A program made the translations under genes and the position numbers. A DNA stretch of 64,000 nucleotides from Pseudomonas fluorescens (GTDB lineage: Bacteria; Pseudomonadota; Gammaproteobacteria; Pseudomonadales; Pseudomonadaceae), in contig NZ_LACH01000017.1 in the NCBI RefSeq assembly GCF_000968015.1, positions 372,001 to 436,000 on the forward strand, read 5' to 3'. The notes beneath the pieces were generated by a model that did not search any database, was not told the DNA's origin, and worked only from the letters and a program-made list of their open reading frames with translations. Shown here piece after piece: positions 10,791 to 18,559 of the stretch (within the stretch, counting starts at the first letter, position 1; each line of letters opens with the position of its first letter).

Positions 10791-10818
10791 TTTTGGCCAT
10801 ATCGATCCCCTTTTGGCC
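10791..10818. promoter_or_regulatory. Direct repeat TTTTGGCC, candidate AraC-type operator
   Basis: TTTTGGCC occurs at 10791-10798 and 10811-10818, start to start 20 bp, about two helical turns, 74-101 bp before the amidohydrolase ATG. AraC-family proteins often bind direct repeats spaced this way. The link to the upstream AraC gene is inferred. Confidence 0.4.
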
Positions 10819-10891
10819 TTTCCTGCCGTTCTCTCAAACGTCGCGCGCCGCAAGACTGTGTTCAACCGAATCAGCCTGCGGAGAACAAGAA

Positions 10892-11923
10892 ATGCTGACG
10901 ATCTACTCGGACGATCACCACCTGCACCACGGCCGTTGTGAATTGATGGACGGGCAACTGATGCCCTGCTTCGAAATGCCTTCGCGAGCCGACCATGTTC
11001 TGCAGCGCGTGCAGTACCGCGACCTCGGCCCTGTGGAGGCGCCCCAGGATTTCGGCCTCGACCCGATCGCGCGCGTCCACAGCCGCGACTACCTAGACTT
11101 CTTCAAAGGTGCCTGGGCGCGCTGGACCGAATTCGGTACCGACGGCGACTTGCTGCCCTACACCTGGCCGGCCCGCACCCTGCGTCGGATCATGCCCACC
11201 AGCCTGCACGGCCAACTCGGCTATTACAGCTTCGACGGCGGCGCACCGATTACTGCCGGCACCTGGCAAGCGGCTTACAGTGCGGCGCAAGTCGCACTGA
11301 CCGCTCAAGCCGTCATTCAACGCGGCGCCCGCAGTGCCTTCGCTTTATGCCGTCCACCAGGACACCATGCCGCCAGCGATTTGATGGGCGGTTATTGCTA
11401 CCTCAACAACGCCGCCATCGCTGCGCAGGCGTTTCTCGATCAGGGCCATAAGAAGGTCGCGATTCTCGACGTTGACTACCACCACGGCAACGGCACCCAA
11501 TCGATTTTCTACGAGCGCAGTGATGTGCTGTTCACTTCGATCCACGGTCATCCGGAAGCCGAGTTCCCGTTCTTCCTCGGCTATGAAGATGAGCTGGGTG
11601 AAGGGGCCGGCGAAGGCTTCAACTTCAACTACCCTTTGCCGGCCGGGAGCGGTTGGGACAGTTGGAGTGCCGCGCTGGAACAAGCCTGCAAAGAGATCGA
11701 AAAGTACGGCGCCGATATCGTCGTCGTCTCCCTGGGCGTCGATACGTTCAAGGACGATCCGATCTCCCAATTCAAGCTCGACAGCCCGGATTACCTGGCC
11801 ATGGGCGCACGCATCGCCGGCCTCGGCAAGCCGACGCTGTTCGTGATGGAAGGTGGTTACGCGGTAGAAGAAATCGGCATCAATGCCGTGAACGTTCTCG
11901 AAGGTTTTGAAAGCGCCCAATGA
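10892..11923 (+). CDS. aphA: Acetylpolyamine amidohydrolase / class II histone deacetylase-like
   Basis: A 343-residue zinc hydrolase of the histone deacetylase fold that removes acetyl groups from acetylated polyamines. Visible landmarks are the catalytic His pair in RPPGHHA near residue 158, the Zn-site DVDYHHGNGTQ near 194, and the C-terminal GGYAVEEIG with the active-site Tyr. The opening MLTIYSDDH and overall sequence match Pseudomonas AphA/AphB proteins. A GCGGAG site precedes the ATG. A polyamine-binding protein gene follows after 12 bp, fitting uptake and deacetylation of acetylpolyamines. I cannot tell from sequence whether it is the functional AphA or AphB counterpart. Confidence 0.9.
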   Translation: MLTIYSDDHHLHHGRCELMDGQLMPCFEMPSRADHVLQRVQYRDLGPVEAPQDFGLDPIARVHSRDYLDFFKGAWARWTEFGTDGDLLPYTWPARTLRRIMPTSLHGQLGYYSFDGGAPITAGTWQAAYSAAQVALTAQAVIQRGARSAFALCRPPGHHAASDLMGGYCYLNNAAIAAQAFLDQGHKKVAILDVDYHHGNGTQSIFYERSDVLFTSIHGHPEAEFPFFLGYEDELGEGAGEGFNFNYPLPAGSGWDSWSAALEQACKEIEKYGADIVVVSLGVDTFKDDPISQFKLDSPDYLAMGARIAGLGKPTLFVMEGGYAVEEIGINAVNVLEGFESAQ

Positions 11924-11935
11924 GGAATTAGAACA

Positions 11936-13036
11936 ATGAAAAGTCTCAAGCGTTTTATCGCTCCCGCTCTGTGCGCCACGGTGCTCAGTGGCGCCGTTCA
12001 TGCTGAAGAGCGAACGTTGCGCGTCTACAACTGGTTCGACTACATCACCCCCAAAGCGCTGGAAGACTTCAAGGTCCAGAACACCCAGACCAAACTGGTC
12101 TACGACATCTTCGACACCAATGAAGCGCTGGAGGCCAAGTTGCTGACCGGTAACTCCGGTTATGACGTGGTGGTGCCGTCCAACGTGTTCCTCGCCAAGC
12201 AGATCGAGGCCGGTGTGTTCCAGCCTCTGGACCGCAGCAAACTGCCGAACTGGAACCACCTCGATCCCAAGCTGATGAAGCTGATCGAAGCCAACGATCC
12301 GGGCAACAAATTTGCTGTGCCGTACATGTACGGCACCATCCTGATCGGCTTCAACCCGGACAAGATCAAGGCTGCGCTGGGTGACAACGCACCGGTGGAC
12401 AGCTGGGACCTGATCTTCAAGGAAGAGAACATCAGCAAGCTCAAGCAGTGCGGCGTCGCCCTGCTTGACTCGCCGTCGGAGATCCTGCCACTGGCCCTGC
12501 AGCACCTGGGTCTGGACCCCAACAGCAAGAAGCCGGCGGACTACGAAAAGGCTGAAGCGCTGCTGATGAAGATCCGTCCGTATGTCACCTACTTCCATTC
12601 TTCGAAGTACATGGCCGACATCGCCAACGGTGACATCTGCGTTGCGGTCGGTTATTCCGGCAGCTTCTCCCAGGCGGCCAACCGCGCCAAGGAAGCCAAG
12701 AATGGCGTGATCGTCGACATGCGCCTGCCGAAAGAAGGCGCGCCGATCTGGTTCGACATGCTTTCGATCCCCAAAGGCGCGAAGAACCCGGAAGACGCCT
12801 ACACCTTCATCAACTACTTGTTGCAGCCGCAGGTGATTGCACCGGTCAGCGACTTCGTCGGCTACCCGAACCCGAACAAGGACGCCACCGAAATGGTCGA
12901 CCCGGCGATCCGCAACAACCCGAACCTGTACCCGACCGAAACGGCGATGAGTACGCTTTACACCCTGCAACCACTGCCCCGTGACGCCGAGCGGGCGCGG
13001 ACCCGGGCCTGGACCAAGATCAAGTCAGGGACTTGA
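11936..13036 (+). CDS. Polyamine ABC transporter substrate-binding protein (PotF/PotD family)
   Basis: A 366-residue periplasmic binding protein. A signal peptide covers about residues 1-24 (cleavage after AVHA), and the mature start RTLRVYNWFDYITPK is typical of PotF/SpuD-type putrescine and spermidine receptors, followed by VYDIFDTNEALEAKLLTGNSGYDVVVPS. It forms an operon with the amidohydrolase gene (12-bp gap, GAGGAATTAG ribosome site). No permease or ATPase genes follow, so it must share a transporter encoded elsewhere or act in sensing. Polyamine binding is well supported as a family property; the specific ligand is unknown. Confidence 0.92.
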   Translation: MKSLKRFIAPALCATVLSGAVHAEERTLRVYNWFDYITPKALEDFKVQNTQTKLVYDIFDTNEALEAKLLTGNSGYDVVVPSNVFLAKQIEAGVFQPLDRSKLPNWNHLDPKLMKLIEANDPGNKFAVPYMYGTILIGFNPDKIKAALGDNAPVDSWDLIFKEENISKLKQCGVALLDSPSEILPLALQHLGLDPNSKKPADYEKAEALLMKIRPYVTYFHSSKYMADIANGDICVAVGYSGSFSQAANRAKEAKNGVIVDMRLPKEGAPIWFDMLSIPKGAKNPEDAYTFINYLLQPQVIAPVSDFVGYPNPNKDATEMVDPAIRNNPNLYPTETAMSTLYTLQPLPRDAERARTRAWTKIKSGT

Positions 13037-13067
13037 TGCGTATGCCAGTCAGTTAAAGCACAGAACC

Positions 13068-13157
13068 TGTGGGAGCGAGCTTGCTCGCGATAGCGTTGTA
13101 ACAGTCAGCACCAATGCTGAATGTCATACCGCTATCGCGAGCAAGCTCGCTCCCACA
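13068..13157. repeat. REPIN
   Basis: Symmetrical REP pair of the common type after the polyamine-binding gene. Confidence 0.9.
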
Positions 13158-13194
13158 AAGATTGCTGTGCTCAAATCCATAACCGACCGGCTGA

Positions 13195-14745
13195 TCAGCG
13201 ACACCAAACAGAACGCAACCGCATCAGCGCCGACTCAATATCAGCCTCCGGCACCGCAGCGAAGCCCAATACCAACCCGGCACGCTGATCCGCTGGCCGG
13301 GTCGAGTCCGGCAGCCAATAGTTGCTCAAAGCATTGATCTCGACACCCACCGCTTCCGCCTGGGCCACCAGCTCAGACTCGCGGGCCAGGCTCTCGACCG
13401 AAACCGTCAAATGCAACCCAGCCGCCACGCTGGGCAGGTTACCCACGCCGGGAATGTCTTTCGGCCAACCGGCCAGCAAGGTGTTGCGGCGACTCAACGC
13501 GGCGCGGCGCATGCGGCGGATGTGCCGCTGGAAATGCCCGGCCGCCATGAACTCGGCCATGACGGCCTGGGTGCTCACCTCGGAATGCCGAACATCGACC
13601 GCGCGACGCTGAGCGAAAGCGTCGACCAATGCCGGTGGCAGCACCAGATAGCCCAGGCGCAACGCCGGGAAAGCCACTTTGCCGAACGTGCCGACGTAGA
13701 GCACCCGCCCGTGACGATCAAGCGCCGCCAGCGGTGCCAGTGGCGCGCCGCTGTAACGATACTCGCCATCGTAATCATCCTCGACGATCCACCCCTCGGT
13801 TCGCTCGGCCCAGGCCAACAACTCCAGCCGCCGCGCCAGACTCATCACCACCCCGGTCGGGTACTGATGCGACGGCGTGACATAGGCCAGTCGACAATCG
13901 TTAAGCCCGTTCAATTCGATGCAGTCGATGCCCTCGCTGTCCACCGCCACCCCATGCAATCGCGCACCGGCCACGGCGAACGCATGACCCGCCGCCCGAT
14001 ACCCCGGATTCTCGATCGCCACGCCATCGCCCGGCTCTACCAGCAGCTGTGCACAAAGGCTAATCCCCTGCTGTGCGCCACTGGTGATCACTATTTGCTC
14101 AGCCGTGCACTGCATCCCCCGGGAGCTGCGCAAATACGCGGCAATCAAGCCGCGTAATCGCGCGTCGCCTGCCGGATCGCCGTAACACAGCTGCTGGAGA
14201 TCCGGTTTACGCCAGAAAGCCGCATTCAGCTTGGCCCAGACCTCGAAAGGGAACAGATCAAAAGCCGGAACCCCCACGCGAAATGCGCGGGGCGGACCGA
14301 CGGGAGGCAAGGCCAAATGGTTCCTTTCAACCCGTCCCAATGCGCCGCTGTGGATAACTTTGCTGGATGAAACCACAGGTAAATCCAGCCAATTTGTGGA
14401 TAAGGCTGTGGGTAACCCTGTTGACAACCCTGTGGATACTTTTGTGGATAGTTTTTTCACCGGCAGCACTGATTGAGGCAATTGCGCGACATACGTCCCG
14501 TCACCCACACGCCCTTCAATAAAGCCCTCGGCGTAGAGCTGATCGTAGGCCCGAACCACGCTGTTTCGGGAAATCGACAACGCCGCCGCCAGATCGCGAC
14601 TGGCCGGTAATCGCGTACCGCTGGCCAGCCGACCGTCGAGCACTCGCATCCGCAAGGCTTGATAGAGCTGACGGCTCAAACCCTGACGGCGATCGAGTTC
14701 GATACCGGCCGGGTTGAATGACAAGGACAGTGGCTCGCTGGTCAT
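13195..14745 (-). CDS. MocR/PdxR-family regulator (GntR HTH plus aminotransferase fold)
   Basis: A 516-residue regulator with a GntR winged helix (about residues 15-90, LPASRDLAAALSISRNSVVRAYDQL) and a C-terminal type I aminotransferase-like domain (about 150-510). The latter contains the expected PLP-lysine region VLYVGTFGKVAFPALRLGY. The interdomain linker is odd: residues 98-117 are five near-identical tetrapeptides (KLST, KVST, GLST, GLPT, ALST). Their DNA forms a 12-bp tandem array of DnaA-box-like 9-mers, described separately. The gene is divergent from paiB and two acetyltransferases, which it probably controls, as MocR regulators often act on the divergent neighbour. Confidence 0.93.
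   Translation of the reverse strand: MTSEPLSLSFNPAGIELDRRQGLSRQLYQALRMRVLDGRLASGTRLPASRDLAAALSISRNSVVRAYDQLYAEGFIEGRVGDGTYVAQLPQSVLPVKKLSTKVSTGLSTGLPTALSTNWLDLPVVSSSKVIHSGALGRVERNHLALPPVGPPRAFRVGVPAFDLFPFEVWAKLNAAFWRKPDLQQLCYGDPAGDARLRGLIAAYLRSSRGMQCTAEQIVITSGAQQGISLCAQLLVEPGDGVAIENPGYRAAGHAFAVAGARLHGVAVDSEGIDCIELNGLNDCRLAYVTPSHQYPTGVVMSLARRLELLAWAERTEGWIVEDDYDGEYRYSGAPLAPLAALDRHGRVLYVGTFGKVAFPALRLGYLVLPPALVDAFAQRRAVDVRHSEVSTQAVMAEFMAAGHFQRHIRRMRRAALSRRNTLLAGWPKDIPGVGNLPSVAAGLHLTVSVESLARESELVAQAEAVGVEINALSNYWLPDSTRPADQRAGLVLGFAAVPEADIESALMRLRSVWCR
14349..14451. repeat. DnaA-box-like 9-mer array inside the MocR linker
   Basis: Five 9-mers lie exactly 12 bp apart at 14395, 14407, 14419, 14431 and 14443: TGTGGATAA, TGTGGGTAA, TGTTGACAA, TGTGGATAC, TGTGGATAG. 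A further perfect TGTGGATAA is at 14349. TGTGGATAA is the complement of the consensus DnaA box TTATCCACA. In the array the box is read as Leu-Ser-Thr; at 14349 the same 9-mer is read in another frame, within Val-Ile-His-Ser. Confidence 0.8.
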
Positions 14746-14771
14746 AGCAATGGACCTATGAAATTGGTCGT

Positions 14772-14809
14772 TAATGGCTCTTACAACAGACCATTAGCCT
14801 GCCTAGGAT
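14772..14809 (+). promoter_or_regulatory. paiB promoter with overlapping inverted repeat
   Basis: TTACAA (14781) and TAGGAT (14804) are 17 bp apart, a plausible sigma-70 promoter ending 26 bp before the paiB start codon. An inverted repeat TAATGG (14772-14777) and CCATTA (14791-14796) overlaps the -35 element and spacer, and is a candidate site for the divergent MocR regulator. Confidence 0.5.
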
Positions 14810-14835
14810 GCAGGCATTCGCCAAGGAAAATCTCC

Positions 14836-15459
14836 ATGTACACGCCAAGCAGCTTTGCCATAGATGATTTGCATGAACTGCACCAGCAGATACTCGGCAC
14901 CCGCCTCGCTGTGTTGGTCACACACGGGGAACAAGGTCTGCTAGCCAGCCATTTGCCGCTGCTGTTGAGTTCAGACCAGGGCCCGAATGGCACCCTTTAT
15001 GGACACTTCGCCAAGGCCAATCCGCAATGGAAGGAACTGCAGAACGGCGCCGAAGCCCTGGTGATTTTTGCCGGCGCCGACGCTTACGTCAGCCCAGGGT
15101 TTTACCCGAGCAAAGCCGAGCACGGCAAAGTCGTGCCGACCTGGAACTACGTCGCCGTGCATGCGTACGGCGCGGCCGAAGTGTTCACCGACGCCGATCG
15201 CCTGCGCTCTCTGGTCAGCGCGCTGACTGATCGCCATGAAGCGGGTCGCGCCAGCCCATGGAAAGTCGCCGATGCCCCCGCCGACTACATTGACGGGATG
15301 CTCAAGGCCATCGTCGGTTTTGCCTTGCCGATCCAGCGCCTGGAAGGCAAGCGCAAGCTCAGCCAGAACCGCAACGCTGCAGACATCACCGGTGTGCGCG
15401 AGGGGCTTGCCGCCAGTCCTGATGTGCACGACCAGGCCCTCGCCCACTTGATGCGTTAA
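14836..15459 (+). CDS. PaiB-family FMN-binding protein
   Basis: A 207-residue protein matching PaiB (split-barrel flavin-binding fold), named for a B. subtilis negative regulator of sporulation and degradative enzymes. In proteobacteria the biochemical role is uncertain. Family landmarks are HLPLLLSSDQGPNGTLYGHFAKANPQW near residues 45-70, YVSPGFYPSK near 92 and VPTWNYVAVHAYG near 110. The ATG at 14836 matches the family N terminus (MYTPSSFAI), although the frame extends upstream. It is first of three co-directional genes with two acetyltransferases, recalling the paiA-paiB pairing of an acetyltransferase with PaiB. Confidence 0.9.
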   Translation: MYTPSSFAIDDLHELHQQILGTRLAVLVTHGEQGLLASHLPLLLSSDQGPNGTLYGHFAKANPQWKELQNGAEALVIFAGADAYVSPGFYPSKAEHGKVVPTWNYVAVHAYGAAEVFTDADRLRSLVSALTDRHEAGRASPWKVADAPADYIDGMLKAIVGFALPIQRLEGKRKLSQNRNAADITGVREGLAASPDVHDQALAHLMR

Positions 15460-15468
15460 GGAATGAAC

Positions 15469-15915
15469 ATGAGCCAGATCGACATCCGCCAGGTCACCGC
15501 CGACGACCACGCCGCCTGGTTACCCTTGTGGCAAGCGTACCTGCGTTTCTACAACACCGAACTGCCTGAGGCCGTCACTCAAAGCACGTGGCAGCGCCTG
15601 CTCGACCCGAGCGAACCGACCCATGCCGCGTTGGCCTGGGCCGATGGCAAAGCGGTGGGCATGGTGCATTTCATCTACCATCGATCGAACTGGAGCATCG
15701 AAAACTCCTGCTACCTGCAAGACCTGTTGGTAACGCCTGAAAGCCGCGGCACTGGCGTCGGCCGACAACTGATCGAATTCGTCTACACCACCGCCAAAGA
15801 GGACGGTTGCTGCAAGGTCCACTGGCTGACCCACGAAACCAACGCCACCGCGATTCAGCTCTACGAGCGCATCGCCGAACGCCCCGGTTTCATCCAGTTT
15901 CGCAAAACCATTTGA
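15469..15915 (+). CDS. GNAT-family N-acetyltransferase
   Basis: A 148-residue GNAT acetyltransferase. The acetyl-CoA-binding motif A is visible as LQDLLVTPESRGTGVGRQLIEFV (about residues 83-105), and the C-terminal motif B as HWLTHETNATAIQLYERI. The acceptor substrate is unknown. I use the ATG at 15469, six bases inside the longest frame, because it lies at a better distance from AAGGA. The gene starts nine bases after paiB ends, so the two are co-transcribed. Confidence 0.88.
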   Translation: MSQIDIRQVTADDHAAWLPLWQAYLRFYNTELPEAVTQSTWQRLLDPSEPTHAALAWADGKAVGMVHFIYHRSNWSIENSCYLQDLLVTPESRGTGVGRQLIEFVYTTAKEDGCCKVHWLTHETNATAIQLYERIAERPGFIQFRKTI

Positions 15916-15932
15916 GGTTCAAGGAGAGCAGC

Positions 15933-16604
15933 ATGTCGACTTCACTCGCCGACTGGAAAGGCGTTCCGGCACCGTCGGTTCAAACCATCGAAGGGCGTTT
16001 CATCCGCCTGGAAAAACTCGACCCGGCGCGTCACGCCGACGGTTTGTGGAAAGCCCTGCAAGGCCCGGGTGCCGACCCGAAACTCTGGGACTATTTGCCT
16101 TACGGGCCTTTCCCGGAGCGCAGCGCGTTCAACGATTGGCTGAACAATCATGCGGCCAACAGCGACCCGTATTTCTTTAGCGTGATCGACCGTGCCAGCG
16201 GCGATGTGCAGGGCATCCTCAGTTTGATGTCGATTGTTCCTTCACAAGGTCGGATCGAGATCGGCCATGTCACGTTCGGTGCGCCGATGCAGCGCTCGCC
16301 GAAAAGTACCGAGGCGGTTTATTTGCTGGCCAAGGAATCTTTTGCGCTGGGTTATCGCCGTCTGGAGTGGAAGTGCAACAACGGCAACGCCCGCTCCAAA
16401 TATGCGGCCGAGCGTCTTGGGTTCAGCTTTGAAGGCGTGTTTCGTCAGCACATGGTGGTCAAGGGTCAGAACCGGGATACGGCCTGGTATTCGATTCTGG
16501 ACTCGGAATGGCCAGCGATCGGGGCGGGGTTTGAGCGGTGGCTGTCCGATGAGAACCAGACGGATTCGGGGCAGGTGAAAACGTTGGCGGAGTGCCGCGG
16601 GTAG
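15933..16604 (+). CDS. RimJ/RimL-type GNAT acetyltransferase
   Basis: A 223-residue acetyltransferase of the RimJ/RimL branch, whose members act on protein N termini, amino acids or small molecules. The family pattern is clear: IEGRFIRLEKLDPARHADGL at the start, GRIEIGHVTFGAPMQRSPKSTEA for the CoA-binding strand, and RLEWKCNNGNARSKYAAERLGF towards the C terminus. The ATG at 15933 follows AAGGAGAG. It is the third gene after the paiB promoter, 17 bp from the preceding acetyltransferase. Substrate unknown. Confidence 0.88.
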   Translation: MSTSLADWKGVPAPSVQTIEGRFIRLEKLDPARHADGLWKALQGPGADPKLWDYLPYGPFPERSAFNDWLNNHAANSDPYFFSVIDRASGDVQGILSLMSIVPSQGRIEIGHVTFGAPMQRSPKSTEAVYLLAKESFALGYRRLEWKCNNGNARSKYAAERLGFSFEGVFRQHMVVKGQNRDTAWYSILDSEWPAIGAGFERWLSDENQTDSGQVKTLAECRG

Positions 16605-16627
16605 TTCGGTAGCGCCTGAACGGACGC

Positions 16628-16720
16628 CATCGCGAGCAAGCTCGCTCCCACAATTGATCTGCGGCGATCCCCAATATTGCGTTCACCGAAAATCCCTGTG
16701 GGAGCGAGCTTGCTCGCGAT
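16628..16720. repeat. Two REP elements in outward arrangement
   Basis: REP copies at 16628-16652 and 16697-16720 with their TGTGGG ends facing inward, separated by 44 bp. The spacer starts ATTGATCTGC. Confidence 0.85.
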
Positions 16721-16725
16721 TGGCT

Positions 16726-17640
16726 TCACGCTAAATTCTGGGCAAGCACCGCAATATGCTCCGGTCCAATCCCGCAGCAACCACCCAAATGACTGGCGCC
16801 GCGTTCTTTCCAATCGGCCGCCCACTGCAAGTAACCCGGTGGATCAAGGTCTTCACGCAGCGGGTCCAGACCGTCGTTGGCCGTGGCCTCTTTCGGTTGC
16901 GGCGGGAAGGCGTTGGCGTATGCGCCGATGTGAATCTTCACACCCAAACGCTTGAAGGTTTCCCGCGCGGCATCAATCGCAGCACCGATCACTTCCGGCT
17001 GGCTGCAGTTGAACAGCAACGTCTCGACGCCCAGCTCAGCCGCCACGGCGGCGGCTTCAGACACCGGCTCACCCGAACGCAAGCGTGGCACCTCGTCCGT
17101 GTCCTCATCCTTCAGGGTAAATGACAGCCAGAACGGCTTGCCGTCTGTTGGCAGACCGGCATGGATCGCTCGCGCTTCAACGATCGAGCTCTGGGTTTCC
17201 GCCAGCCACAGATCGACATGAGGCGCGAGGCCCTTCACCAGCGGCGCCAACAATTCAGTCGCCCGAGCAGCATCGAAAAGGTCAGGACGATAGGAACCAA
17301 ACAGCGGCGGCAATGAACCGGCCACACGCACCGCTTTGCCAGAAGCCTCTACCGCGCGCCGAGCCAGCTCACCGGCCAACGCCGCGAGCGCCTGCCCTTC
17401 TGCGGCAAAACGCTCTTCACCAATGTGAAACGGCACCACCGCGTAACTGTTGCTGGTGATCACGTTGGCACCGCTTTCGATATAAGCCGAGTGCACCGCT
17501 TCTACCGCGTGCGGCGCTTCGCTCAAGGCCAGCGCCGACCACTCGGGCTGTCTGAACGGCGCGCCTCGACGCTGCAACTCACGACCCATGCCGCCATCCA
17601 GAATTACTGTGCTTGCTGCGCCCATATGCTTTTCACTCAT
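16726..17640 (-). CDS. mmuM: Homocysteine S-methyltransferase (MmuM-like)
   Basis: About 304 residues. The protein transfers a methyl group, in this family usually from S-methylmethionine, to homocysteine to form methionine. The zinc site is visible: Cys in LLFNCSQPEVI near residue 205 and the C-terminal pair in HLGGCCGIGPEHI. The N-terminal ILDGGMGRELQRRG is also typical. The start is uncertain: the ATG at 17640 sits in a 14-bp palindrome, the ATG at 17625 is nearer the conserved domain, and neither has a strong ribosome site. Divergent ABC transporter genes suggest joint handling of a methionine-related compound. Confidence 0.88.
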   Translation of the reverse strand: MSEKHMGAASTVILDGGMGRELQRRGAPFRQPEWSALALSEAPHAVEAVHSAYIESGANVITSNSYAVVPFHIGEERFAAEGQALAALAGELARRAVEASGKAVRVAGSLPPLFGSYRPDLFDAARATELLAPLVKGLAPHVDLWLAETQSSIVEARAIHAGLPTDGKPFWLSFTLKDEDTDEVPRLRSGEPVSEAAAVAAELGVETLLFNCSQPEVIGAAIDAARETFKRLGVKIHIGAYANAFPPQPKEATANDGLDPLREDLDPPGYLQWAADWKERGASHLGGCCGIGPEHIAVLAQNLA

Positions 17641-17650
17641 AAGCTTATGA
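17637..17650. promoter_or_regulatory. 14-bp perfect palindrome at the mmuM start
   Basis: TCATAAGCTTATGA is self-complementary and contains the proposed mmuM start codon. It lies in the divergent region shared with the ABC binding protein gene, and is a candidate operator. Confidence 0.4.
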
Positions 17651-17737
17651 AAATAACTCACTATCAGAGTCGTTCTTATAACTATTTAATACGCACCATC
17701 CGGTTAATAACAACCTCTTTTTTATCAGGGATCGACT

Positions 17738-18559
17738 GTGAAATTCCAACCACTCCTGGCCCTGGGCCTGACGATTCTGGCTGCCTCCACCCAAGCCTTT
17801 GGCGGCGCCACGCTGGATCGCGTCGAAAAAAAGAAAGAACTGGTCGGCGTGTTGATGGAAAGCTATCCACCCTTCTCGTTCCTCAATGATCAGAACCAGC
17901 TCGATGGATTTGACGTCGACGTAGCCAAGGCCGTGGCAGACAAACTGGGCGTCAAACTGCGCCTTGAAACTCCGTCCTGGGACGTGATCGCCGCCGGCCG
18001 CTGGAGCGGGCGCTACGACATCTGCATCTGCTCCATGACCCCGAGCAAGGCCCGCGCCGAGGTCTTCGACTTCCCGGTCGAGTACTACGCCTCGCCAGCG
18101 GTGATCGTAGTCAACGCGAAGGACGACAGCATCCACAGCGCCAAGGACCTGAGCGGTAAGAAAGTCGGCCTCACCAGCGCCTCCAGCTACGAAAGCTACC
18201 TAAACAAGAACCTGGTGATCGAAGGCGCCGAAGACACCCAATTGCAGTACCCGTTCGAGGACGTGCAGATCGCGCCGTATGACACTGACAACGTGGCGTT
18301 CCAGGACCTGGGGCTAGGCGCTGGCGTGCGGCTGGATGCGATCCTCACCAACCTTGTCACCGCCCAACCGCGCCTGACCGAAGACAAACGCTTCAAGCTC
18401 GCCGGCGAGCCGCTGTACTCGGAGCCGAACTCGGTGGCCATTGAAAAAGGCGACGCCCAGTGGGACGCCAAAGTGCGTGACGTCTTCGCTCAGCTGAAAC
18501 AGGACGGTACGTTGAGCAAGCTGTCGCAAAAATGGATCGGCGCCGACATCAGCAAATGA
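17738..18559 (+). CDS. Amino-acid-type ABC transporter substrate-binding protein
   Basis: A 273-residue periplasmic binding protein of the family 3 (SBP_bac_3) type. It starts at a GTG with a signal peptide ending near residue 21-23. The ligand-binding fold is shown by VGVLMESYPPFSFLNDQNQLDGFDVDVAKAVADKLG near residue 36 and by SGKKVGLTSASSYESYL in the second lobe. The permease gene overlaps it by ATGA, so the pair is translationally coupled. The ligand is unknown; the divergent homocysteine methyltransferase suggests a sulfur amino acid such as S-methylmethionine, by inference only. Confidence 0.9.
   Translation: MKFQPLLALGLTILAASTQAFGGATLDRVEKKKELVGVLMESYPPFSFLNDQNQLDGFDVDVAKAVADKLGVKLRLETPSWDVIAAGRWSGRYDICICSMTPSKARAEVFDFPVEYYASPAVIVVNAKDDSIHSAKDLSGKKVGLTSASSYESYLNKNLVIEGAEDTQLQYPFEDVQIAPYDTDNVAFQDLGLGAGVRLDAILTNLVTAQPRLTEDKRFKLAGEPLYSEPNSVAIEKGDAQWDAKVRDVFAQLKQDGTLSKLSQKWIGADISK

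Noticed and set aside
11345..12970. Minus-strand open frame of 541 codons
   Set aside because: Fully antisense to the acetylpolyamine amidohydrolase and polyamine-binding genes, with low-complexity His/Arg/Val-rich translation and no ribosome site.
14349..14451. DnaA-box cluster as a chromosomal replication origin
   Set aside because: No dnaA, dnaN, gidA or rnpA genes nearby, no AT-rich unwinding region, and the array lies inside a coding linker on a 12-bp period.
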